Assembly (NCBI GenBank): GCA_964036295.1
Contig: OZ038473.1
Coordinates: 4,309,501 to 4,373,500 of the forward strand
DNA: 64,000 nt
DNA from: Plumapathes pennacea
Taxonomy: Eukaryota; Cnidaria; Anthozoa; Antipatharia; Myriopathidae
Direction of reading: 5' to 3'
Below the pieces are notes generated by a model that was not told the DNA's origin, ran no database searches, and saw only the letters and a program-made list of their open reading frames with translations. The position numbers and the translations under genes are program-made. Below, one piece after another: positions 23,314-37,841 of this stretch (the stretch's first letter is position 1; each line of letters opens with the position of its first letter).

Positions 23314-23371
<58 letters not shown>
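23314..23371 (+). repeat. (CA)n microsatellite, longest of the array
   Basis: About 28 uninterrupted CA dinucleotides follow exon copy 4. Equivalent tracts lie near 17130, 19190, 21257, 25405, 27462, 29519, 31596, 33669, 35739, 37804, 38516 and 40560, with lengths from about 16 to 58 bases. They provide polymorphic markers and likely recombination sites. Confidence 0.95.
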
Positions 23372-23373
<2 letters not shown>

Positions 23374-24730
23374 GTTTTCCTTCGAACATTTGAAATGGGC
23401 AAAGTAGAAAAACATTATATCCTTTGATTGGTTCAATTCTTCAAAGGGGCAAAACACTCATACTGCATCATAAGGTTGCATGCGCGCGTCCACATGACTC
23501 ATCATTCATGCAACCGAAATCGACTCACAAAGACCAATATAAAGCAGGCTTCTCTCGTCGGCAACAATAATCTCTAGCTAATTTTTTTCTAGTATAGAGT
23601 TTACTGCCTTAATGCCTATTGCCCTGCTACTTTCTCGACAAGTCTAAGCAATGAAAAATCTAGCCTGAAAAGCAGTTTGATGGATATTTTATAGTGGGTT
23701 AGTTTTTAGGCATTATTTTAATATTTTTGTGTTTAGACTTTTTGCGTCAACAAATGAACGAACTGTGTGAACAAACATGGCTGTGAAATATGATGCTGCA
23801 AGTTTAAAGAAGGCAGCTGGCCAGAATATTTAATATGCTGAAGCATGCTGTGCGCATATTTCGTTGTGTCGGGACCAAAATATCTATTTCAATTACAATA
23901 CCTTTTCCGTTGATGAGAGACCGACGTGCTAACTACTTGGCCAACACCATGCCATCACCCAACATGCTTTGCAACTTGTTTCAGCAACATACTTTCAATA
24001 AGTAGCTCGTAAATAACATTCTTACAAAGATATTTTGTACATTTTTGCGCCCAGTGCGTGACTTTATTGAAACACTGATCACTTGCCGTTGCAAAGACTG
24101 AACGAATAAAACACCAGGTAAAAGTTGCGTAATCGTACGTCATCCAAGCATGTCCAACGAATTTTAAGCAACAAAATTACACTTGTGTTTATAAGAAGAT
24201 CGACTTTGGAGTACCCTGTTGAAAAATGAAACGCTTTCAAATGGCAAATAATAAATGAGTCAAATGAAAAGCCATTACGTAAATAATTTTTGTCGAATTG
24301 CCATATACAAAACCATGTTCTCATACCAAACCTACAGAGAATGTCCCAAGTGTCGTGTATGTGAAGGGCATAGGGACGATGAGCACTGTTGAAATTGACA
24401 TACAACTGATACATAGTATCACAATTGTAAGAACTAACTTAGCCCACTTTAGCAATTTTAACTCTAAAAGACAGCAAAAAAGTGCCTATATCACACAGTA
24501 TCCAGACATATGGTACCCAAACTTCAAATTATTGCCGTTTAATTATTACTATGTATTAGCAAGTGTTTAGATAGGAACAATTTACATAGAAGAGTATAAG
24601 CTAAAGAGAACATTCCAGGCTTTAGGTTAGACAAATCAAATGCATCTCTGCAATCAAAGAGCACGTGTTGACAGTATAGAAATGGAATGTTCCTCAATAG
24701 CACTCTAATATTGGAATTTTTCCATGACAG

Positions 24731-24802
24731 ATACTTGAGTAATAACCAGCTCAAGACACTGGACAAAGAAATGTTCACAAAGTTAACAAATCTTCAATAC
24801 TT
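24731..24802 (+). CDS. LRR exon copy 5 (YLSNNQ... QY)
   Basis: 72 nt exon equal to copy 3. It lies 4148 bases downstream of copy 3 within what appears to be a duplicated two-unit block, since flanking differences also match (CA interruption, antisense codon changes). Confidence 0.88.
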
Positions 24803-26787
24803 GTAAGTTGCAATGGAATTGCCAGTTGAAAAATATTTAATATTTCGTATTAGAATGGTGGTATTTAAGTCCAATCATATTTAACTGATAATTCTCCGTA
24901 CACGTAACAGATATCGGCACGTACGACAACGAGGGAAAAAAGAAGAACGATCGGAGTTAATTCGCTCAAAATCATTTAATATAGCATACATGCACAAACT
25001 CATAGGTATGGATAAATCGTTCTATATAGAGTACACGTTCCTATTGCTTGAAATTTTTCAAAGAAAACGGATTACCGAGAATTGCCATGAAGAATGAAAA
25101 TCTTTTCAAAATGAAAAATACTGATCGTACGTAATGCAACGTGATTCTCAAAACTGCAACTTACGAACGGTATTAAAGACAAATACAAAATCAAAATCTT
25201 ATGCAAGAGTGTAGCATATTTTTAGCCGCATGTTTGACCAAATGAGAACTCTGCGAGGATTACAGATGAGCATTGACACAAAATAATCAGATACCTGAGA
25301 TATCTGTAGCAGAAGTGAAATGTGCGGTTTAATTGCTGTTTTACAGAGTCCATCGGAAAGATCGGGCGAAAATTTCTTCATTACTTGATTCGTTATTGAT
25401 CAAGAACACACACACAAACACACAAAGTTTTCGATCAAACATTTGAAATGGGCAAAGTAGAAAAACATTATATCCTTTGATTGGTTCAATTCTTCAAAGG
25501 GGCAAAACACTCATACTGCATCATAAGATTGCATGCGCGCGTCCACATGACTGATCATTCATACAACCGAAATCGACTTACAAAGACCAATATAAACCAG
25601 GCTTCTCTCGTCGGCAACAATAATCTCTAGCTAATTTTTTTCTAGTATAGTGTTTACTGCCTTAATGCCTATTGCCCTGCTACTTTCTCGACAAAGTCTA
25701 AGCAATGAAAAATCTAGCCTGAAAAGCAGTTGGATTGATATTTTATAGTGGGGCTAGTTTTTAGGCATTATTTTAATATTTTTGTGTCTAGACTTTTTTC
25801 GCGTCAACAAATGAACGAACTGTGTGAACAAACATGGCTGTGAAATATGATGCTGCAAGTTTAAAGAAGGCAGCTGGCCAGAATATTTAATATGCTAAAG
25901 CATGCTGTGCGCACAATTCATGGTGTCGGGACCAAAATATCTATTTCAATTACAATACATTTTCCGTTGATGAGAGACCGACGTGCTAACTACTTGGCCA
26001 ACACCATGCCATCACCCAACATGCTTTGCAACTCGTTTCAGCAGCATACTTTCAATAAGTAGCTCGTAAATAACATTCTTACAAAGATATTTTGTACATT
26101 TTTGCGCCCAGTGCGTGACTTTATTGAAACACTGATCACTTACCGTTGCAAAGACTGAACGAATAAAACACCAGGTAAAAGTTGCGTAATCGTACGTCAT
26201 CCAAGCAAGTCCAACGAATTTTAAGCAACAAACTTACACTTGTGTTTATAAGAAGATCGACCTTGGAGTACCCTGTTGAAAAATGAAACGCTTTCAAATG
26301 GCAAATAATAAATGAGTCAAATGAAAAGCCATTACGTAAATAATTTTTGTCGAATTGCCATGTACAAAACCATGTTCTCATACCAAACCTACAGAGAATG
26401 TCCCAAGTGTCGTGTGTGTGAAGGACATAGGGACGATGAGCACTGTTGCAATTGACATACAACTGATACATAGTATCACAATTGTAAGAACTAACTTAGC
26501 CCACTTTAGCAATTTTAACTCTAAAAGACAGCAAAAAAGTGCCTATATCACACAGTATCCAGACATATGGTACCCAAACTTCAAATTATTGCCGTTTAAT
26601 TATTACTATGTATTAGCAAGTGTTTAGATAGGAACAATTTACATAGAAGAGTATAAGCTAAAGAGAACATTCCAGGCTTTAGGTTAGACAAATCAAATGC
26701 ATCTCTGCAATCAAAGAGCACGTGTTGACAGTATAGAAATGGAATGTTCCTCAATAGCACTCTAATATTGGAATTTTTCCATGACAG

Positions 26788-26859
26788 ATACTTGAGTAAT
26801 AACCAGCTCAAGACACTGGACAAAGAAATGTTCACAAAGTTAACAAATCTTCAATACTT
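26788..26859 (+). CDS. LRR exon copy 6 (YLSNNQ... QY), in a chimeric unit
   Basis: The exon and its 100 bases of upstream intron are of the copy 3/5 type. The intron further upstream (around 26012-26440) is of the type that precedes copies 4 and 7. The switch lies between about 26440 and 26680. The exon is intact at 72 nt with consensus sites. Confidence 0.88.
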
Positions 26860-28844
26860 GTAAGTTGCAATGGAATTGCCAGTTGAAAAATATTTAATAT
26901 TTCGTATTAGAATGGTGGTATTTAAGTCCAATCATATTTAACTGATAATTCTCCGTACACGTAACAGATATCGGCACGTACGACAACGAGGGAAAAAAGA
27001 AGAACGATCGGAGTTAATTCGCTCAAAATCATTTAATATAGCATACATGCACAAACTCATAGGTATGGATAAATCGTTCTATATAGAGTACACGTTCCTA
27101 TTGCTTGAAATTTTTCAAAGAAAACGGATTACCGAGAATTGCCATGAAGAATGAAAATCTTTTCAAAATGAAAAATACTGATCGTACGTAATGCAACGTG
27201 ATTCTCAAAACTGCAACTTACGAACGGTATTAAAGACAAATACAAAATCAAAATCTTATGCAAGAGTGTAGCATATTTTTAGCCGCATGTTTGACCAAAT
27301 GAGAACTCTGCGAGGATTACAGATGAGCATTGACACAAAATAATCAGATACCTGAGATATCTGTAGCAGAAGTGAAATGTGCGGTTTAATTGCTGTTTTA
27401 CAGAGTCCATCGGAAAGATCGGGCGAAAATTTCTTCATTACTTGATTCGTTATTGATCAAGAACACACACACAAACACACAAAGTTTTCGATCAAACATT
27501 TGAAATGGGCAAAGTAGAAAAACATTATATCCTTTGATTGGTTCAATTCTTCAAAGGGGCAAAACACTCATACTGCATCATAAGATTGCATGCGCGCGTC
27601 CACATGACTGATCATTCATACAACCGAAATCGACTTACAAAGACCAATATAAACCAGGCTTCTCTCGTCGGCAACAATAATCTCTAGCTAATTTTTTTCT
27701 AGTATAGTGTTTACTGCCTTAATGCCTATTGCCCTGCTACTTTCTCGACAAAGTCTAAGCAATGAAAAATCTAGCCTGAAAAGCAGTTGGATTGATATTT
27801 TATAGTGGGGCTAGTTTTTAGGCATTATTTTAATATTTTTGTGTCTAGACTTTTTTCGCGTCAACAAATGAACGAACTGTGTGAACAAACATGGCTGTGA
27901 AATATGATGCTGCAAGTTTAAAGAAGGCAGCTGGCCAGAATATTTAATATGCTAAAGCATGCTGTGCGCACAATTCATGGTGTCGGGACCAAAATATCTA
28001 TTTCAATTACAATACATTTTCCGTTGATGAGAGACCGACGTGCTAACTACTTGGCCAACACCATGCCATCACCCAACATGCTTTGCAACTCGTTTCAGCA
28101 GCATACTTTCAATAAGTAGCTCGTAAATAACATTCTTACAAAGATATTTTGTACATTTTTGCGCCCAGTGCGTGACTTTATTGAAACACTGATCACTTAC
28201 CGTTGCAAAGACTGAACGAATAAAACACCAGGTAAAAGTTGCGTAATCGTACGTCATCCAAGCAAGTCCAACGAATTTTAAGCAACAAACTTACACTTGT
28301 GTTTATAAGAAGATCGACCTTGGAGTACCCTGTTGAAAAATGAAACGCTTTCAAATGGCAAATAATAAATGAGTCAAATGAAAAGCCATTACGTAAATAA
28401 TTTTTGTCGAATTGCCATGTACAAAACCATGTTCTCATACCAAACCTACAGAGAATGTCCCAAGTGTCGTGTGTGTGAAGGACATAGGGACGATGAGCAC
28501 TGTTGCAATTGACATACAACTGATACATAGTATCACAATTGTAAGAACTAACTTAGCCCACTTTAGCAATTTTAACTCTAAAAGACAGCAAAAAAGTGCC
28601 TATATCACACAGTATCCAGACATATGGTACCCAAACTTCAAATTATTGCCGTTTAATTATTACTATGTATTAGCAAGTGTTTAGATAGGAACAATTTACA
28701 TAGAAGAGTATAAGCTAAAGAGAACATTCCAGACTTTAGGTTAGACAAATCAAATGCACCTCTGCAATCAAAGAGCACGTGTTGACAGTATAGAAATGGA
28801 ATGTTCCTCAATATCAATCTAAAACTGGAATTTTTCCATGACAG

Positions 28845-28916
28845 GGGCTTCCATAATAACCAGCTCAAGACACTGGACAAAGAAATGTTCACAAAGTTAA
28901 CAAATCTTCAATACTT
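28845..28916 (+). CDS. LRR exon copy 7 (GFHNNQ... QY)
   Basis: 72 nt, same as copy 4 in the exon and in the 30 bases before it (AATATCAATCTAAAACTGG). Donor GTAAGT. The following CA tract is about 42 bases. Confidence 0.88.
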
Positions 28917-29518
28917 GTAAGTTGCAATGGAATTGCCAGTTGAAAAATATGTAGTATTTCGTATTAGAATGGTGGTATTTAAGTCCAATCATATTTAACT
29001 GATAATTCTCCGTACACGTAACAGATATCGGCACGTACGACAGCGAGGGAAAAAAGAAGAACGATCGGAGTTAATTCGCTCAAAATCATTTAACATAGCA
29101 TACATGCACAAACTCATAGGTATGGATAAATCGTTCTATATAGAGTACATGTTTCTATTGCTTGAAATTTTTCAAAGAAAACGGATTGCCGAGAATTGCC
29201 ATGAAGAATAAAAATCTTTTCAAAATGAAAAATACTGATCGTACGTAATGCAACGTGATTCTCAAAACTGCAACTTACGAACGGTATTAAAGACAAATAC
29301 AAAATCAAAATCTTATGCAAGAGTGTAGCATATTTTTAGCCGCATGTTTGACCAAATGAGAACTCTTCGAGGATCACAGATGAGCATTGACACAAAATAA
29401 TCAGATACCTGAGATATCTGTAGCAGAAGTGAAATGTGCGGTTTAATTGCTGTTTTACAGAGTCCATCGAAAAGATTGGGCGAAAATTTCTTTATTACTT
29501 GATTCGTTATTGATCAAG

Positions 29519-29562
<44 letters not shown>

Positions 29563-30921
29563 GTTTTCCTTCGAACATTTGAAATGGGCAAAGTAGAAAA
29601 AACATTATATCCTTTGATTGGTTCAATTCTTCAAAGGGGCAAAACACTCATACTGCATCATAAGGTCGCATGCCCGCGTCCACATGACTGATCATTCATG
29701 CAACCGAAATCGACTCACAAAGACCAATATAAAGCAGGCTTCTCTCGTCGGCAACAATAATCTCTAGCTAATTTTTTTCTAGTATAGTGTTTACTGCCTT
29801 AATGCCTATTGCCCTGCTACTTTTTCGACAAGTCTAAGCAATGAAAAATCTAGCCTGAAAAGCAGTTTGATGGATATTTTATAGTGGGTTAGTTTATAGG
29901 CATTATTTTAATATTTTTGTGTCTAGACTTTTTTGCGTCAACAAATGAACGAACTGTGTGAACAAACATGGCTGTGAAATATGATGCTGCAAGTTTAAAG
30001 AAGGCAGCTGGCCAGAATATTTAATATGCTGAAGCATGCTGTGCGCATAATTCGTTGTGTCGGGACCAAGATATCTATTTCAATTACAATACCTTTTCCG
30101 TTGATGAGAGACCGACGTGCTAACTACTTGGCCAACACCATGCCATCACCCAACATGCTTTGCAACTCGTTTCAGCAACATACTTTCAATAAGTAGCTCG
30201 TAAATAACATTCTTACAAAGATATTTTGTACACTTTTGCGCCCAGTGCGTAACTTTATTGAAACACTGATCACTTGCCGTTGCAAAGACTGAACGAATAA
30301 AACACCAGGTAAAAGTTGCGTAGTCGTACGTCATCCAAGCAAGTCCAACGAATTTTAAGCAACAAAATTACACTTGTGTTTATAAGAAGATCGACCTTGG
30401 AGTACCCTGTTGAAAAATGAAACGCTTTCAAATGGCAAATAATAAATGAGTCAAATGAAAAGCCATTACGTAAATAATTTTTGTCGAATTGCCATGTACA
30501 AAACCATGTTCTCATACCAAACCTACAGAGAATGTCCCAAGTGTCGTGTGTGTGAAGGACATAGGGACGATGAGCACTGTTGCAATTGACATACAACTGA
30601 TACATAGTATCACAATTGTAAGAACTAACTTAGCCCACTTTAGCAATTTTAACTCTAAAAGACAGCAAAAAAGTGCCTATATCACACAGTATCCAGACAT
30701 ATGGTACCCAAACTTCAAATTATTGCCGTTTAATTATTACTATGTATTAGCAAGTGTTTAGATAGGAACAATTTACATAGAAGAGTATAAGCTAAAGAGA
30801 ACATTCCAGACTTTAGGTTAGACAAATCAAATGCACCTCTGCAATCAAAGAGCACGTGTTGACAGTATAGAAATGGAATGTTCCTCAATATTAATCTAAA
30901 ACTGGAATTTTTCCATGACAG

Positions 30922-30993
30922 GGGCTTCCATAATAACCAGCTCAAGACACTGGACAAAGAAATGTTCACAAAGTTAACAAATCTTCAAGAGTT
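30922..30993 (+). CDS. LRR exon copy 8 (GFHNNQ... QE)
   Basis: 72 nt. The start matches copies 4 and 7, but the last full codon is GAG (Glu) instead of TAC (Tyr), a combination not seen elsewhere. The 3' variant is shared with copy 11, which indicates mixing of the two exon ends. Confidence 0.88.
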
Positions 30994-31595
30994 GTAAGTT
31001 GCAATGGAATTGCCAGTTGAAAAATATGTAGTATTTCGTATTAGAATGGTGGTATTTAAGTCCAATCATATTTAACTGATAATTCTCCGTACACGTAACA
31101 GATATCGGCACGTACGACAGCGAGGGAAAAAAGAAGAACGATCGGAGTTAATTCGCTCAAAATCATTTAACATAGCATACATGAACAAACTCATAGGTAT
31201 GGATAAATCGTTCTATATAGAGTACATGTTTCTATTGCTTGAAATTTTTCAAAGAAAACGGATTGCCGAGAATTGCCATGAAGAATAAAAATCTTTTCAA
31301 AATGAAAAATGCTGATCGTACGTAATGCAACGTGATTCTCAAAACTGCAACTTACGAACGGTATTAAAGACAAATACAAAATCAAAATCTTATGCAAGAG
31401 TGTAGCATATTTTTAGCCGCATGTTTGACCAAATGAGAACTCTTCGAGGATCACAGATGAGCATTGACACAAAATAATCAGATACCTGAGATATCTGTAG
31501 CAGAAGTGAAATGTGCGGTTTAATTGCTGTTTTACAGAGTCCATCGGAAAGATTGGGCGAAAATTTCTTTATTACTTGATTCGTTATTGATCAAG

Positions 31596-31635
<40 letters not shown>

Positions 31636-32994
31636 GTTTTCCTTCGAACATTTGAAATGGGCAAAGTAGAAAAAACATTATATCCTTTGATTGGTTCAAT
31701 TCTTCAAAGGGGCAAAACACTCATACTGCATCATAAGGTCGCATGCCCGCGTCCACATGACTGATCATTCATGCAACCGAAATCGACTCACAAAGACCAA
31801 TATAAAGCAGGCTTCTCTCGTCGGCAACAATAATCTCTAGCTAATTTTTTTCTAGTATAGTGTTTACTGCCTTAATGCCTATTGCCCTGCTACTTTTTCG
31901 ACAAGTCTAAGCAATGAAAAATCTAGCCTGAAAAGCAGTTTGATGGATATTTTATAGTGGGTTAGTTTTTAGGCATTATTTTAATATTTTTGTGTCTAGA
32001 CTTTTTTGCGTCAACAAATGAACGAACTGTGTGAACAAACATGGCTGTGAAATATGATGCTGCAAGTTTAAAGAAGGCAGCTGGCCAGAATATTTAATAT
32101 GCTGAAGCATGCTGTGCGCATAATTCGTTGTGTCGGGACCAAAATATCTATTTCAATTACAATACCTTTTTCGTTGATGAGAGACCGACGTGCTAACTAC
32201 TTGGCCAACACCATGCCATCACCCAACATGCTTTGCAACTCGTTTCAGCAACATACTTTCAATAAGTAGCTCGTAAATAACATTCTTACAAAGATATTTT
32301 GTACACTTTTGCGCCCAGTGCGTAACTTTATTGAAACACTGATCACTTGCCGTTGCAAAGACTGAACGAATAAAACACCAGGTAAAAGTTGCGTAGTCGT
32401 ACGTCATCCAAGCAAGTCCAACGAATTTTAAGCAACAAAATTACACTTGTGTTTATAAGAAGATCGACCTTGGAGTACCCTGTTGAAAAATGAAACGCTT
32501 TCAAATGGCAAATAATAAATGAGTCAAATGAAAAGCCATTACGTAAATAACTTTGGTCGAATTGCCATGTACAAAACCATGTTCTCTAGCCAAACCTACA
32601 GAGAATGTCCCAAGTGTCGTGTGTGTGAAGGACATAGGGACGATGAGCACTGTTGCAATTGACATACAACTTATACAAAGTATCACAATTGTAAGAACCA
32701 AGCTTAGCCCACTTTAGGAATTTTAACTCTAAAACACAGCAAAAAAGTGCCTATATAACACAGTATCAGATATATGTTATCCAAACTTAAAATTATTGCC
32801 GTTTAATTATTACTATGTATTAGCAAGTGTTTAGATAGGAACAATTTACATAGAAGAGTATAAGCTAAAGAGAACATTCCAGGCTTTAGGTTAGACAAAT
32901 CAAATGCACCTCTGCAATCAAAGAGCACGTGTTGATAGTATAGAAAACGAATGTTCCTCAATAGCACTCTAATATTGGAATTTTTCCATGACAG

Positions 32995-33066
32995 GAGCTT
33001 GCATAATAACCAGCTCAAGACACTGGACAAAGAAATGTTCACAAAGTTAACAAATCTTCAATACTT
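32995..33066 (+). CDS. LRR exon copy 9 (SLHNNQ... QY)
   Basis: 72 nt exon with strand residues S, L, H, a unique combination in the array. The unit upstream differs from its neighbours at several intron positions (for example CTTTGGTCG near 32551), so it belongs to a different subfamily than copies 3-8. Confidence 0.88.
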
Positions 33067-33668
33067 GTAAGTTGCAATGGAATTGCCAGTTGAAAAATAT
33101 GTAGTATTTCGTATTAGAATGGTGGTATTTAAGTCCAATCATATTTAACTGATAATTCTCCGTACACGTAACATATATCGGCACGTACGACAGCGAGGGA
33201 AAAAAGAAGAACGATCGGAGTTAGTTCGCTCAAAATCATTTAACATAGCATACCTGCACAAACTAATAGGTATGGATAAATCGTTCTATATAGGGTACAT
33301 GTTTCTATTGCTTGAAATTTTTCAAAGAAAACGGATTGCCGAGAATTGCCATGAAGAATGAAAATCTTTTCAAAATGAAAAATACTGATCGTATGTAATG
33401 CAACGTGATTCTCAAAACTTCAACTTACGAACGGTATTAAAGACAAATACAAAATCAAAATCTTATGCAAGAGTGTAGCATATTTTTAGCCGCATGTTTG
33501 ACCAAATGAGAACTCTTCAAGGATCACAGATGAGCATTGACACAAAATAATCAGATACCTGACATATCTGTAGCAGAAGTGAAATATGCGGTTTAATTGC
33601 TGTTTTACAGAGTCCATCGGAAAGATCGGGCGAAAATTTCTTCATTACTTGATTCGTTATTGATCAAG

Positions 33669-33704
<36 letters not shown>

Positions 33705-35065
33705 GTTTTCCTTCGAACATTTGAAATGGGCAAAGTAGAAAAAACATTATATCCTTTGATTGGTTCAATTCTTCAAAGGGGCAAAACACTCATACTGCAT
33801 CATAAGGTTGCATGCGCGCGTCCACATGACTGATCATTCATGCAACCGAAATCGACTCACAAAGACCAATATAAAGCAGGCTTCTCTCGTCGGCAACAAT
33901 AATCTCTAGCTAATTTTTTTCTAGTATAGTGTTTACTGCCTTAATGCCTATTGCCCTGCTACTTTCTCGACAAGTCTAAGCAATGAAAAATCTAGCCTGA
34001 AAAGCAGTTTGATGGATATTTTATAGTGGGGCTAGTTTTTAGGCATTATTTTAATATTTTTGTGTCTAGACTTTTTTGCGTCAACAAATGAACGAACTGT
34101 GTGAACAAACATGGCTGTGAAATATGATGCTGCAAGTTTAAAGAAAGCAGCTGGCCAGAATATTTAATATGCTGAAGCTTTCTGTGCGCATAGTTCGTTG
34201 TGTCGGGACTAAGATATCTTTTTCAATTACAATACCTTTTCCGTTGATGAGAGACCGACGTGCTAACTACTTGGCCAACACCATGCCATCACCCAACATG
34301 CTTTGCAACTCGTTTCAGGTAGTATACATTCAATAAGTAGCTCGTAAATAACATTCTTACAAAGATATTTTGTACATTTTTGCGCCCAGTGCGTAACTTT
34401 ATTGAAACACTGATCACTTGCCGTTGCAAAGACCGAGCGAATAAAACACCAGGTAAAAGTTGCGTAATCGTACGTCATCCAAGCAAGTCCAACAAATTTT
34501 AAGCAACAAAATTACACTTGTGTTTGTAAGAAGATCGACCTTGGAGTACCCTGTTGAAAAATGAAACGCTTTCAAATGGCAAATAATAAATGAGTCAAAT
34601 GAAAAGCCATTACGTAAATAACTTTTGTCGATTTGCCATGTACAAAACCATGTTCTCATACCAAACCTACAGAGAATGTGCCAAGTGTCGTGTGTGTGAA
34701 GGACATAGGGACGATGAGCACTGTTGCAATTGACATACAACTGATACATAGTATCACAATTGTAAGAACTAACTTAGCCCACTTTAGCAATTTTAACTCT
34801 AAAAGACGGCAAAAAAAGTGCCTATATCACACAGTATCAGACATATGTTACCCAAACTTCAAATTATTGCCGTTTAATTATTACTATGTATTAGCAAGTG
34901 TTTAGATAGGAACAATTTACATAGAAGAGTATAAGCTAAAGAGAACATTCCAGACTTTAGGTTAGACAAATCAAATGCACCTCTGCAATCAAAGAGCACG
35001 TGTTGACAGTATAGAAATGGAATGTACCTCAATAACAATCTAATATTGGAATTTTTCCATGACAG

Positions 35066-35137
35066 ATACTTGTATAATAACCAGCTCAAGACACTGGACA
35101 AAGAAATGTTCACAAAGTTAACAAATCTTGAACGCTT
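35066..35137 (+). CDS. LRR exon copy 10 (YLYNNQ... ER)
   Basis: 72 nt, with strand residues Y, L, Y and ending GAACGC, which encodes E, R where most copies have Q, Y. This swaps a neutral aromatic end for a charged pair next to the conserved Leu. Shared exactly with copy 12. Confidence 0.88.
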
Positions 35138-37130
35138 GTAAGTTGCAATGAATTGCCAGCTGAAAAATATGTAGTATTTCGTATTAGAATGGTGGTATTC
35201 AAGTCCAATCATATTTAACTAATTATTCTCCGTACACGTAACATATATCGGCACGTACGACAGCGAGGGAAAAAAGAAGAACGATCGGAGTTATTTCGCT
35301 CAAAATCATTTAACATAGCATACATGAACAAACTCATAGGTATGGATAAATCGTTCTATATAGAGTACATGTTTCTATTGCTTGAAATTTTTCAAAGAAA
35401 ACGAATTGCCGAGAATTACCATAAAGAATGAAAATCTTTTCAAAATGAAAAATACTGATCGTACGTAATGCAACGTGATTCTCAAAACTGCAACTTACGA
35501 ACGGTATTAAAGACAAATACAAAATCAAAATCTTATGCAAGAGTGTAGCATATTTTTAGCCGCATGTTTGACCAAATGAGAACTCTTCAAGGATCACAGA
35601 TGAGCATTGACACAAAATAATCAGATACCTGAGATATCTGTAGCAGAAGTGAAATGAGCGGTTTAATTGCTGTTTTACAGAGTCCATCGGAAAGATCGGG
35701 CAAAAAATTCTTTATTACTTGATTCGTTATTGATCAAGAACACACACACAAACACACACACACACACAAAGAACTCCTTCGAACATTTAAATAGGGCAAA
35801 GTAGAAAAACATTATATCCTTTGATTGGTTCAATTCTTCAAAGGGGCAAAACACTCATACTGCATCATAAGGTTGCATGCGCGCGTCCACATGACTGATC
35901 ATTCATGCAACCGAAATCGACTCACAAAGACCAATATAAAGCAGGCTTCTCTCGTCGGCAACAATAATCTCTAGCTATTTTTTTTCTAGTATAGTGTTTA
36001 CTGCCTTAATTTCTATTGGCCTGCTACTTTCTCGACAAGTCTAAGCAATGAAAAATCTAGCCTGAAAAGTAGTTTGATGGATATTTTATAGTGGGGTTAG
36101 TTTTTAGGCATTATTTTAATATTTTTGTGCCTAGACTTTTTTGCGTCAACAAATGAACGAACCGTGTGAACAAACATGGCTGTGAAATATGATGCTGCAA
36201 GTTTAAAGAAAGCAGCTGGCCAGAATATTTAACATGCTGAAGCATGCTGTGCGCATAATTTGTGGTGTCGGGACCAAGATATCTATTTCAATTACAATAC
36301 CTTTTCCGTTGATGAGAGACCGACGTGCTAACTACTTGGCCAACACCATGCCATCACCCAACATGCTTTGCAACTCGTTTCAGGTAGTATACTTTAATAA
36401 AGTAGATCGTGAATAACATTCTTACAAAGATATTTTGTACATTTTTACGCCCAGTGCGTGACTTTATTGAAACACTGATCACTTGCCGTTGCAAAGACTG
36501 AACGAATAAAACACCAGGTAAAAGTTGCGTAATCGTACGTCATCCAAGCAAGTCCAACGAATTTTAAGCAACAAAATTACACTTGTGTTTATAAGAAGAT
36601 CGACCTTGGAGTACCCTGTTGAAAAATGAAACGCTTTGAAATGGCAAATAATAAATGAGTCAAATGAAAAGCCATTACGTAAATAACATTTGTCGATTTG
36701 CTATGTACAAAACCATGTTCTCAAGCCAAACCTACAGAGAATGTCCCAAGTGTCGTGTGTGTGAAGGACATAGGGACGATGAGCACTGTTGCAATTGACA
36801 TACAACTGATACATAGTATCACAATTGTAAGAACTAACTTAGCCCACTTTAGCAATTTTAGCTCTAAAAGACAGCAAAAAAGTGCCTATATTACACAGTA
36901 TCCAGACATATGTTACCTAAACTTCAAATTGTTGCCGTTTAATTATTACTATGAATTAGCAAGTGTTTAGATAGGAACAATTTACATAGAAGAGTATAAG
37001 CTAAAGAGAACATTCCAGGCTTTAGGTTAGACAAATCAAATGCACCTCTGAAATCAAAGAGCACGTGTTGACAGTATAGAAACGGAATGTTCCTCAATAA
37101 CAATCTAATATTGGAATTTTTCCATGACAG

Positions 37131-37202
37131 GAGCTTGTTTAATAACCAGCTCAAGACACTGGACAAAGAAATGTTCACAAAGTTAACAAATCTTCAAGAG
37201 TT
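37131..37202 (+). CDS. LRR exon copy 11 (SLFNNQ... QE)
   Basis: 72 nt, strand residues S, L, F and ending Q, E. Splice sites consensus. The intron downstream is only 639 bases instead of about 2 kb. Confidence 0.88.
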
Positions 37203-37803
37203 GTAAGTTGCAATGGAATTGCCAGTTGAAAAATATGTAGTATTTCGTATTAGAATGGTGGTATTTAAGTCCTACATATTTAACTGAGAATTCTCCGTAC
37301 ACGTAACAGATATCGGCACGTACGACAGCGAGGGAAAAAAGAAGAACGATCGGAGTTAATTCGCTCAAAATCATTTAACATAGCATACATGAACAAACTC
37401 ATAGGTATGGATAAATCGTTCTATATAGAGTACATGTTTCTATTGCTTGAAATTTTTCAAAGAAAACGGATTGCCGAGAATTGCCATGAAGAATAAAAAT
37501 CTTTTCAAAATGAAAAATACTGATCGTACGTAATGCAACGTGATTCTCAAAACTGCAACTTACGAACGGTATTAAAGACAGATACAAAATCAAAATCTTA
37601 GGCAAGAGTGGAGCATATTTTTAGCCGCATGTTTGACCAAATGAGAACTCTTCGAGGATTACAGATGAGCATTGACACAAAATAATCTGATACCTGAGAT
37701 ATCTGTAGCAGAAGTGAAATGTGCGGTTTAATTGCTGTTTTACAGAGTCCATCGGAAAGATCGGGCGAAAATTTCTTTATTACTTGATTCGTTATTGATC
37801 AAG

Positions 37804-37830
37804 AACACACACACACACACATTGGAATTT
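37804..37830 (+). other. Intron deletion junction between LRR copies 11 and 12
   Basis: The CA tract runs directly into ATTGGAATTTTTCC, the 3' splice region of the next exon. About 1.35 kb that separates these landmarks in every other unit is missing. The acceptor tract itself is retained. Confidence 0.9.
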
Positions 37831-37841
37831 TTCCATGACAG

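Noticed and set aside
23242..23427. Thr-His repeat protein encoded by the CA tract
   Set aside because: It is a translation of a microsatellite; its length follows CA copy number.
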